A DNA stretch of 5,047 nucleotides from Planctomycetaceae bacterium (GTDB taxonomy: Bacteria > Planctomycetota > Planctomycetia > Pirellulales > Pirellulaceae): assembly GCA_007695205.1 (NCBI GenBank), contig REEF01000961.1, positions 1 to 5,047 on the forward strand, read 5' to 3'. Position numbers and translations under genes: made by a program. The notes under the pieces were generated by a model, which worked only from the letters and a program-made list of their open reading frames with translations, did not search any database and was not told where the DNA came from. Each line of letters begins with the position of its first letter. The first letter of the stretch is position 1. This document shows, one piece after another, positions 1-5,047 of the stretch.

Positions 1-10
1 GCCATTCTAG

Positions 11-274
11 TTGGGCGTGGAACTCGGCGCGGAGTGGGATGATCGCAAGGCGATTCTGCAGGTGTCTGGAAGCCTGGGCCGTCAACCGGCGATGCCGCTC
101 TTCGTGCTCGCGGAGATCGAGGGTCTACCCCCTGCCAAACTGGCTTTTGCGTGGCTCAATCAGAACGGCGTACCCCTGATTCTCGGACAGACCAACTTCT
201 TCATGGAGTTCGACGCGTGCTTCTACCGCTCACGTCTCGAATTCGACATCCGGCCCAGATCGCCCACTCCTTAG
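11..274 (+). pseudogene. C-terminal fragment of a retropepsin-like aspartyl protease
   Basis: The 87-residue reading frame ends in a pattern (VPLILGQTNFFMEFDACF, about residues 54-71) that resembles the C-terminal part of bacterial retroviral-type aspartyl proteases, where a hydrophobic 'LG..nFF..FdvcF' segment follows the active-site half. The N-terminal half with the catalytic D-T-G triad is absent. A TAG at 8-10 lies in the same frame directly before the first possible start (TTG at 11), and there is no ribosome binding site. I therefore read it as the tail of a longer gene that is interrupted by a stop or truncated upstream; only 10 upstream bases are visible, so a frameshift cannot be excluded. 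It ends at TAG 272-274, immediately before the next gene remnant begins in another frame. The family call comes from pattern memory and is moderate. It could also be an unrelated planctomycete hypothetical protein. Confidence 0.45.
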
Positions 275-285
275 CCGGGGTCAGG

Positions 286-387
286 CCTCTGGCAGTGGCC
301 CCGTTCGACGCGGCGACGGCACGTCGTCAGCAAGAGTCGTGGGCGGCGCATCCTGCTCAGCCCGTGGAATGGACGAAGACGATCGGA
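286..387 (+). pseudogene. N-terminal leader fragment of a SUMF1/FGE-like gene, out of frame with the body
   Basis: In the frame starting at 286 the translation reads PLAVAPFDAATARRQQESW, followed by AAHPAQPVEWTKTIG. This matches the stretch that in many planctomycete proteins directly precedes an FGE-sulfatase domain (a helix 'FDA..A...QE.WA' then 'PVE.TN.IGM'). The expected continuation (K-L-V-L-I-P-P-G-E-F, then the first third of the domain) is missing. From 388 this frame runs into unrelated sequence and stops at 430-432, while the rest of the domain resumes in another frame at about 399 (WKDIQRFLKRLN). This fragment and the 339-911 reading frame are best explained as two ends of one gene joined by an internal deletion of roughly 100 codons. 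The deletion size is an inference from usual domain length. Confidence 0.5.
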
Positions 388-911
388 GAACATCAATATG
401 GAAGGATATCCAAAGGTTTCTCAAGAGATTGAATAGGCAGTTGCCCAAGACAGATTGGGCGTATCGGCTACCGACCGAAGCCGAGTGGGAATACGCATGC
501 CGCTCGGGGACGAACACACGCTACTATTATGGGGATGACACACTTGTTGACAGCTATGGCGATCGCGCACAACGATTGGGCGAATATGCATGGTACCGGG
601 GCAACCTCCGTTTTCGGACGCATGCGGTAGGACAGAAGAAGCCGAATGCCTGGGGTCTACACGACATGCTCGGGAACATTTCAGAGTTCTGTGCAGATTG
701 GTATGACTGCGACTACTACGCGAACTCGCCCCTGGAGGATCCGACGGGCCCGACATCCGGCTGGGGACATGTGCTGCGTGGCGGCAAATGGAACAGTACT
801 GCCTGGGAATGCCGGCAAGCGTATCGCGATAATTCGCAGGATTCCGAGCACCGGAACTACTACCAAGGTTTGCGCGTCGTCTTTGGTCCCTTAGAACGGT
901 CCGGGCAGTAG
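339..911 (+). CDS. SUMF1/FGE-sulfatase-like domain protein, truncated at the N-terminus
   Basis: The translation carries the C-terminal two thirds of a formylglycine-generating-enzyme-type (SUMF1/EgtB/PvdO) domain: RLPTEAEWEYACR at residues 43-55, VGQKKPNAWGLHDMLGN at 97-113, CADWY at 118-122, VLRGGKW at 145-151 and GLRVVF at 177-182. True FGE uses a cysteine pair in the region after R-G-G-S to oxidise a sulfatase cysteine. Here that region reads NSTAWECR, which keeps only the downstream cysteine, so sulfatase-activating chemistry is unlikely. Most bacterial homologues of this type have no known substrate. The first 20 residues are not domain-like, because domain homology starts at W21. The GTG at 339 and the alternative ATG at 369 both lack a ribosome binding site. 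The family's N-terminal segment appears upstream in a different frame (286-387), so this is most likely a broken gene. A short product could still be made. Confidence 0.7.
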   Translation: MGGASCSARGMDEDDRRTSIWKDIQRFLKRLNRQLPKTDWAYRLPTEAEWEYACRSGTNTRYYYGDDTLVDSYGDRAQRLGEYAWYRGNLRFRTHAVGQKKPNAWGLHDMLGNISEFCADWYDCDYYANSPLEDPTGPTSGWGHVLRGGKWNSTAWECRQAYRDNSQDSEHRNYYQGLRVVFGPLERSGQ

Positions 912-1055
912 ATCGGTCATTCCATCCATTCAAAGCAGAGCGACGAAAGAAATTCGAATTGGCACGGCGGCCGTAGCCGCATGCCGATTCGTAACCGAGT
1001 TGATGACCCAGAACCTTTTGAATCAGATACCCTCTTACACGATGTTCCCTTAACC

Positions 1056-1060
1056 AGGAG
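1056..1060 (+). promoter_or_regulatory. Shine-Dalgarno sequence (AGGAG) for the ORF at 1067
   Basis: AGGAG sits 6 bases before the ATG at 1067, which is an ideal distance. It fixes the start of the small ORF and shows that its translation signals survive although the encoded protein seems to have lost its core. In the 912-1066 gap I see no convincing promoter, terminator or small gene besides this site. Confidence 0.75.
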
Positions 1061-1066
1061 CCGTCT

Positions 1067-1393
1067 ATGCAGGATACCATCCTCGAAATGCTGGATCAGG
1101 TCGAACGGGGCTCGCAGCCGCCGATTCTGTTTGATGAACTGCTGGAAAACTGCCTGGACCAGCCCGAGGTAGCAGCCGAGATCCGGGCGATGATCGAAGT
1201 CAAGGCATCGGGACGGGAGTTCGACGTCATTGATTCCCAACCGGCCTTGAACCGATGGATGGCTGATCAATTCGAGCGATTGTCCGCAGAACTGCCCGAA
1301 GAACGTGAACCGCCTGAGGTCAGGATCTTCGATCAAGCGTTCCGCGAGATTGTCGAACGGGTGCAGGACCGCGTGACACGGGACTTCAAATAG
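1067..1393 (+). CDS. RlaP-type nucleotidyltransferase remnant lacking its catalytic core
   Basis: This 108-residue protein begins MQDTILEMLDQVER, which resembles the first helix of PF10127 nucleotidyltransferases (RlaP, 'RNA-ligase-associated Pol-beta family'). It then jumps directly to what looks like the family's C-terminal region: PPILFDELLE at 18-27, EIRAMIEVKASGREFD at 38-53 and PALNRWMADQFERL at 59-72. Full-length members, as I recall them, are about 240-280 residues and have a G-S-R...D-x-D catalytic signature soon after the first helix; nothing like it is present here. The reading frame stays open and the ribosome binding site is good, so the loss looks like an in-frame internal deletion rather than random decay. 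The remaining protein is mostly helical, highly charged and cytosolic, with no signal peptide or membrane segment. Catalysis is not expected. The gene converges on the RNA ligase gene at 1669-3246. The family call is from pattern recognition; the alternative is a standalone hypothetical protein. Confidence 0.6.
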   Translation: MQDTILEMLDQVERGSQPPILFDELLENCLDQPEVAAEIRAMIEVKASGREFDVIDSQPALNRWMADQFERLSAELPEEREPPEVRIFDQAFREIVERVQDRVTRDFK

Positions 1394-1550
1394 GTGGGGA
1401 TTGCTTTCGGGTGGCGGAAGAACCCCGTGCTGCTGGCGTCGCGCGTTTCGTTGGGTAAGGGAATTGCGGGCAAAGGAATGACCCATCGGTTGATCCGGGG
1501 CCAAGGGATGCCGCAACGCGATGAATCGACGACTACAAGCAGCGCACTTT

Positions 1551-1586
1551 GCCGCTGATCAGCGTTCATCAGCGTTTATCAGCGGT
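1551..1586. repeat. 10-bp-periodic palindromic repeat cluster (ATCAGCG units)
   Basis: The unit ATCAGCG occurs three times at exact 10-base spacing (starting at 1558, 1568 and 1578, with TT in the first spacers). The cluster starts with a perfect 12-bp palindrome (CGCTGATCAGCG, 1553-1564), and an outer inverted repeat CCGCTGAT (1552-1559) / ATCAGCGG (1578-1585) encloses it. It lies in the 1394-1627 gap between two convergent genes. That gap otherwise holds no gene I can support. Similar intergenic ATCAGCGTT-type repeats are common in some bacterial genomes. Its role (bidirectional terminator, protein binding site, or a dispersed repeat) cannot be decided from this window. Confidence 0.6.
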
Positions 1587-1627
1587 CCCCTCTTGGGTCT
1601 GAACAAGCAGGACCGCTGCTCGTCACA

Positions 1628-1751
1628 TCATGACGGGCCCTCGGGGAATTCCTCTCGGCGCTCGTAGATCAGCAAGGCGGCTTTCTCCAGCGTGTCGCTG
1701 GCTGCTTGGCCGCGTCGTTGCTGGAAGACCAGCCGCTGGAAAGCGAGGGGG
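1628..1751 (-). pseudogene. Possible frameshifted C-terminal tail of the RNA ligase gene
   Basis: In a different frame from the ligase, the - strand reads smoothly through DTLEKAALLIYERREEF (1696 down to 1646) to a TGA at 1628-1630. This stretch is rich in helix formers and has GC-rich third positions. The ligase's own frame over the same bases gives a serine-rich, low-quality end (SLSSGWSSSNDAAKQ...) before its TGA at 1669-1671. A single-base change in the five-base G/C run at 1747-1751, or anywhere down to about 1697, would join the two. This may be a mutation, a sequencing error, or just chance; no homologue of the tail is known to me. Confidence 0.3.
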
Positions 1752-3246
1752 ACATTTCGTTGACCAGCCTCAGGACTTCCTTGTAGGCGGCATACTTCAA
1801 CTTGAAATACTTGCGATCGAGCATCGAGTGGATCACGAACCCTTCCTCGCCCAGGCGGCCATCGGCCGAATCCACCATCCGGAACGCTTGGGCCAGATCG
1901 GGAGCGAACAACCGCGGGTGGCTCAGGCCGACTCGCTGGGCTTCGCGGATCACGTCGGCGTACGGCAGCAGCTCGTTCGTGTGGCGATCCCGCATCGCGG
2001 TCAACACCAGATCCTCGCGGCTGCCGTAGTCGACGATCCCCAGGCCCAGCGGAAAGCGGTTTTCGGGATAGAGCACCTCGAAGACGTACCAATAGCGGTG
2101 GGTTTGCAGCGAGCGGATCGGCAGCGACCGGGCGATCTGGTCGGCCCGTTGTGACTGTGGCGTGTCGAAGTTCCCCTTACAGCAGAACTGAAGGGTTCCT
2201 TCGTGCGCGATCAGCGCCACCATCGAGCCGTCCAGTTTTTCGACGATCTCCACCGGGCTGTCCGGCGGCACCGCGTCGCCGGAGACTTCCGGGCCCTCGC
2301 CGAACCGGAAGAATTTGTCCATCGGAAAGAACACGCAGCGCTCGGTCTTCAGATCGATGACCACACCGCGGCATTGTCGAGCGTATTGGTTCCACTGGTC
2401 GATGGCCAGTGCGTTTCCGTACATCAACAGATTCAAGCTGCCTTTCTGGCGCACGTAGACCCCGGCCACTTTTTCGAGCAGCGAATCGCGGTGCTCGTTC
2501 AGCGCGCGCCGCGCCCGGTCGGTACGGCTGATCGCAGGCGCCAGGTCGGGAAAATGGTCCCGGATCGCCTGCTTGGTGTACAGCTCGTGCCCGTCGATCA
2601 GGGCGTTGATCTGGCCGAGCTGGAAGGCAATCGCCTTGGCCGCATCGGCGGACAGGTCGAGTTGCTGGAAGTCGATCTGTGCCAGCACCTCCATCCGCAG
2701 ACCGTGATCCAATGCACGCAGCGCTTCCTTGACCCGGTCACGGTAGATCGATCGGGATACCAGCGACAGAATCAAGCGGGTGGCACGGATCACTTTCAGC
2801 GGGACGATCCGCTTCACGGGTCGAGTGACCGGATTGGGCTCGGTCTGCTGGTGAAGCGAGTAGGTCGCCAGCAGGGCATTGTTGGTTTCGTCCGGCAATC
2901 CCTTGTAGGTCTCGGCGATCACCGCGTCGCGGACCACGATCAAGTTCCGGTTCGCCGGCCCGCCGGAGCACAGCGACTTGGCGTCGACTGGCGAGGGCAG
3001 CCGTTCGACAGGGTACAGCAAGTCGGTATCGACGGAATCGGGCGACCCGAAACGGATGCCGCCAGCAAGTCGAACGTCGCCCAACGGTGCGTCGCTTGGT
3101 GCAAGCGGATCGCCGCCCTCGGCCGGAGTTCGCCGCCGCTCCCGACCCCTTCCCGCTCGACCTAAAATGGCATCCAATCCCTTGATGACTGTGTAAGCTG
3201 CGAGTTGTTGCGCGTCGTGAACCGGACGACGGGCAACCGTGTCCAT
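1669..3246 (-). CDS. T4 Rnl1-like RNA ligase with an N-terminal nucleotidyltransferase-like module
   Basis: Residues are numbered from the ATG at 3246. The C-terminal half is an ATP-dependent RNA ligase that joins 5'-phosphate and 3'-hydroxyl RNA ends through a ligase-AMP intermediate. Visible motifs are CRGVVID near 292-298, KFFRFGE near 311-317, motif I EKLDGSM with nucleophile Lys337 (codon 2236-2238), motif III YVFEVLYPENR near 387-397, motif IV EEGFVIH from 467, and motif V KLK at 482-484. All key residues are present. The N-terminal half (about 60-250) carries FGSPDSVDTDLLY at 66-78, whose S-x-D-x-D pattern recalls a compact Pol-beta-type nucleotidyltransferase. It also has conserved-looking helices (GLPDETNNALLATY, PLKVIRATRLILSL) that I do not place in a named family. 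No signal peptide or membrane segment is present, so the protein should be cytosolic. The start is uncertain: ATG 3246 and ATG 3267 both lack a clear ribosome binding site, and residues 1-55 look poorly conserved. The frame is open up to 3642, but that extension overlaps the WD40 gene and is low-complexity. The end may be frameshifted. Confidence 0.85.
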   Translation of the reverse strand: MDTVARRPVHDAQQLAAYTVIKGLDAILGRAGRGRERRRTPAEGGDPLAPSDAPLGDVRLAGGIRFGSPDSVDTDLLYPVERLPSPVDAKSLCSGGPANRNLIVVRDAVIAETYKGLPDETNNALLATYSLHQQTEPNPVTRPVKRIVPLKVIRATRLILSLVSRSIYRDRVKEALRALDHGLRMEVLAQIDFQQLDLSADAAKAIAFQLGQINALIDGHELYTKQAIRDHFPDLAPAISRTDRARRALNEHRDSLLEKVAGVYVRQKGSLNLLMYGNALAIDQWNQYARQCRGVVIDLKTERCVFFPMDKFFRFGEGPEVSGDAVPPDSPVEIVEKLDGSMVALIAHEGTLQFCCKGNFDTPQSQRADQIARSLPIRSLQTHRYWYVFEVLYPENRFPLGLGIVDYGSREDLVLTAMRDRHTNELLPYADVIREAQRVGLSHPRLFAPDLAQAFRMVDSADGRLGEEGFVIHSMLDRKYFKLKYAAYKEVLRLVNEMSPSLSSGWSSSNDAAKQPATRWRKPPC

Positions 3247-3352
3247 GCCTGGGGAGATGCTCCGCATTTTCGCGATACGAATGGAACCGCCGCACCGGAA
3301 GAGAATCGCGTTGGGCCGGCCGAGTTGGTCTTGTCGTTGCCAAACCGGGCTG

Positions 3353-3373
3353 CCACCGGTGCGGCACCGGTGG
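3353..3373. repeat. Inverted repeat with 9-bp stems
   Basis: CCACCGGTG (3353-3361) is followed by a 3-base spacer and its exact reverse complement CACCGGTGG (3365-3373). Each arm also contains the self-complementary CACCGGTG. It lies about 100 bases after the stop of the WD40 gene and about 100 bases before the ligase start, both on the - strand. The stem is strong enough for an RNA hairpin, but no T-run follows on the - strand, so it is not a standard intrinsic terminator. A binding site for a dimeric protein is equally possible. Confidence 0.5.
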
Positions 3374-3418
3374 GGAGCCGGTGGGGAGCCGGGGGGGAGC
3401 CGGTGGGGAGCCGGGGGA
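3367..3418. repeat. 11-bp tandem repeat (CCGGTGGGGAG), about 4.7 copies
   Basis: Units start at 3367, 3378, 3389, 3400 and 3411. The first, second and fourth are identical, the third has G for T at position 5, and the last is partial. The array overlaps the right arm of the inverted repeat at 3353-3373. It gives the + strand several runs of four or more G separated by short linkers, a G-quadruplex-compatible pattern; - strand transcripts would be C-rich. The whole gap 3268-3476 shows no gene I can support. Arrays of this kind often vary in copy number between strains. Confidence 0.85.
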
Positions 3419-3476
3419 CGGATCGGCTCGTGTGGCGAGACGGCCAGTTTACGGGTGGTCTCCTCGGGAAGCAAAG

Positions 3477-5047
3477 CTAATACGCCCGGGTGATGTCCCA
3501 GACGCGGACGATTCCGTCTTGGTCCAGGCTGGCGAGCCGTTCTCCGTTCTCTGCGAAGGTCAGTTGCACCACGGTGCTGCGGTGGCCCGTCAGGCGCTGG
3601 ACCGGCTGATGGAGACGTAATTCCCGCAACACGATGATGCAATCCGGATCGGCGCCGCTGCCGGAAGTTGCGAACAGCGGCTGGGTGCGGGAGAACGTGA
3701 GGGGCTGATTCGATCGATCAGGCAACGGCAGGTCACGGGTTCCTCCGCCCGCCAAGTCGATGATCGAGGCACTTCGCGCACCGAACGTGATCAGCCCGCT
3801 GCCGATATCATCAAATTGGATCAGCGAGTGCGAGTTACTCACCCGCTGAAAAATCGGGATCTCCCGGTCGGTGGCCAGATCCCACATCGCCAGATGCTGG
3901 TCGAAGTACAACATCGCCAGGCGGCGGCCATCTGGCGCGAACGCCAAGGACGGACGTGCGTTCACCGAACGGTCGATGGACACCGGCGCCGTGAAGGCGT
4001 GCAACCGTTCGAGCGTTGCCGTGTCCAGAATGGCCACCTCGACCGACGTCGAGCGGTTCTGAGCGTTGTGCACGTGGTAAGCAAGGGCTATCTGGCTGCC
4101 GTCCGGCGACACGTTCAGGGCTCTAAACAGGTTGCGACCGGTCGTCGTCCCAATCGGCGGCGAAATGCGCAGCACGTTACCGCCGAGCGATAGCACCACC
4201 ACGCGATAGGCATGGAACGTCTGTTGGCCGCGAATCTGCTCGACATCGGTCAGCGCGATGGCATCTTCTGCGTCGAGAAAAGCAAAACCCTGAGATCCCC
4301 CGACGGCCGACCGCATCCGTTCGGGTATTTCGTGCGTGCCCAGCAACGTGCCGCTGGCAGCATCGAAATATCGCAGAGCGTGCACTCCGCTGTAATGCTC
4401 ACTACGATAGGTCACGGCCAGCTTCCTTCCGTCGCCGGACAGGGAAATCCCGCGAACCTGCAGCCTGTTCTGCCCGGTTGTTCCAACCCGGATGACGGCA
4501 GACTGCCAGGGGTGCTCTTGCGTCAGTGCCCGGATGCTGGCTTCGAACTCCCGGATGTAGTCCAAGTCCTCGTCAGAAAGCGACGTTGCCAGAACGGTCC
4601 GTTGTGCGCCATCGTGCAGAGCCAACAGGACCGAGCCGTTTTGTTGCGAGATGAACCGGGATCGGGGCAACGGGACGCCGTCGATGAGCCATGTCCGGGG
4701 CTCGGCGTACCTACGGATCAAGTCCGCATGGATGGGATTCGGATCGACGTCGACAGCCGGTTCGGGTGCTGTCCCGTTGCTGGGGCTCGGCGGGCTGCTC
4801 GGCACATCACCGGCCGCCTGGGGCTGCTGTGGAACGGCCTCGGGGTCGATTCTGCGGAGAAACGCCTGATCGCCCGGACTCAGGTTGGCAAACGCCGTCC
4901 GTTGCGGGCTGCCCGTCTTGGGCAGCAACCGGACCTGCGTCCCTTCCATGCCCCCGTACATCAGCGGGTCTGTCTTACGCCCATCGGCGCTGGTCCAGAT
5001 GCGAGGCACGAACGATACCCGGATGAAATCCTGATCGTTGAGCGAGA
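3477..5047 (-). CDS. SHD1-WD40 repeat protein, 5' end beyond the window
   Basis: The frame is open from its TAA at 3477-3479 to the window edge. The GTG at 5009 is not the true start, because coding sequence continues upstream as SLNDQDFIRVSFVPRIW. Residues are numbered from 5009. The upstream SLNDQDFI looks like the end of a first SLA1-homology (SHD1) module. A second spans 3-53 (RIWTSADGRKTD ... LSPGDQAFL), and a third spans 105-152 (RTWLIDGVPL ... LSDEDLDYI). A proline/serine-rich linker fills about 56-103. Residues about 165-510 form a beta-propeller of diverged WD40-type blades, with blade-like segments SLSGDGRKLAVTY (189-201), NVSPDGSQIALAY (299-311), AFAPDGRRLAMLYFD (356-370) and a near-canonical last blade, LTGHRSTVVQLTF (473-485) ... 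VRVWD (501-505). Such proteins are frequent in Planctomycetes; they are thought to be scaffolds and their partners are unknown. Export cannot be judged without the N-terminus. Nothing links it functionally to the ligase. Confidence 0.88.
   Translation of the reverse strand, partial: SLNDQDFIRVSFVPRIWTSADGRKTDPLMYGGMEGTQVRLLPKTGSPQRTAFANLSPGDQAFLRRIDPEAVPQQPQAAGDVPSSPPSPSNGTAPEPAVDVDPNPIHADLIRRYAEPRTWLIDGVPLPRSRFISQQNGSVLLALHDGAQRTVLATSLSDEDLDYIREFEASIRALTQEHPWQSAVIRVGTTGQNRLQVRGISLSGDGRKLAVTYRSEHYSGVHALRYFDAASGTLLGTHEIPERMRSAVGGSQGFAFLDAEDAIALTDVEQIRGQQTFHAYRVVVLSLGGNVLRISPPIGTTTGRNLFRALNVSPDGSQIALAYHVHNAQNRSTSVEVAILDTATLERLHAFTAPVSIDRSVNARPSLAFAPDGRRLAMLYFDQHLAMWDLATDREIPIFQRVSNSHSLIQFDDIGSGLITFGARSASIIDLAGGGTRDLPLPDRSNQPLTFSRTQPLFATSGSGADPDCIIVLRELRLHQPVQRLTGHRSTVVQLTFAENGERLASLDQDGIVRVWDITRAY

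Noticed and set aside
339..911. Functional sulfatase-activating formylglycine-generating enzyme
   Set aside because: The cysteine pair expected after R-G-G is missing and the N-terminal third of the domain is lost.
421..1080. - strand open frame of 219 codons
   Set aside because: It is antisense to the clearly coding FGE-like domain and has no recognisable protein character.
1396..1426. Imperfect hairpin (GGGG ... CCCC) just after the stop at 1393, considered as a terminator
   Set aside because: The stem has mismatches and bulges, the loop is long and no T-run follows, so support is too weak.
1551..1586. Short CRISPR array
   Set aside because: Units are only 7-10 bases with no spacers, so this is a simple phased repeat.
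2203..3165. Long + strand open frame of 320 codons
   Set aside because: It lies wholly antisense to the RNA ligase, whose motifs are unmistakable. Its H/Q/R/V-rich composition is typical of a GC-rich antisense shadow.
3205..3480. + strand frames through the G-rich repeats
   Set aside because: Their G-S-R-W-G-A repeats simply translate the 11-bp array; there is no ribosome binding site or domain.
3247..3642. 5' extension of the ligase frame to an ATG at 3642
   Set aside because: The added 132 residues are proline/arginine-rich low complexity, run through the 11-bp repeat array, and overlap the end of the WD40 gene in another frame.

Overview
This window looks like a stretch of a planctomycete chromosome (Pirellulales-like or a relative). 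The GC content is moderately high. It carries a large WD40 protein with SLA1-homology (SHD1) modules, a protein architecture I associate strongly with Planctomycetes. It also carries a SUMF1/FGE-like domain preceded by the 'FDA..A...QE.WA....PVE.T..IG' type of leader often seen in that phylum. This assignment rests on protein character only; there is no rRNA or marker gene here.

Layout. Positions 1-911 on the + strand hold decayed genes: the C-terminal half of a retropepsin-like aspartyl protease (11-274), cut off by an in-frame stop just before it, and a SUMF1/FGE-sulfatase-like gene (about 286-911) that has lost its central N-terminal part and changes frame at the join. At 1067-1393 (+) a small ORF with a good ribosome binding site looks like an RlaP-type nucleotidyltransferase (PF10127 family) whose whole catalytic core has been removed in frame. 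It leaves about 14 N-terminal residues joined to the C-terminal helical region. Positions 1394-1627 separate convergent genes and contain a 10-bp-periodic, palindromic repeat cluster at 1551-1585.

The centrepiece is on the - strand (about 3246-1669): a two-module protein. Its N-terminal half carries an S-x-D-x-D signature like that of compact Pol-beta-type nucleotidyltransferases. Its C-terminal half is a T4 Rnl1-like RNA ligase with motifs I (EKLDGSM), III (FE), IV (EEGFVI) and V (KLK) all intact. A plausible C-terminal continuation lies in another frame down to 1628. Upstream of it, 3268-3476 is a gene-free spacer with an 11-bp G-rich tandem repeat, which could form a G-quadruplex, and a 9-bp-stem palindrome. 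From 3477 to beyond the window edge (- strand) runs an SHD1-WD40 propeller protein whose 5' end is outside the window.

How the genes relate. The RNA ligase and the RlaP-like remnant belong to families known to co-occur in RNA-repair systems. The window therefore reads as an RNA-repair locus in which the ligase is still intact and the partner nucleotidyltransferase has been gutted, inside an accessory zone rich in gene remnants. Nothing suggests that the WD40, FGE-like or protease genes work with the ligase.
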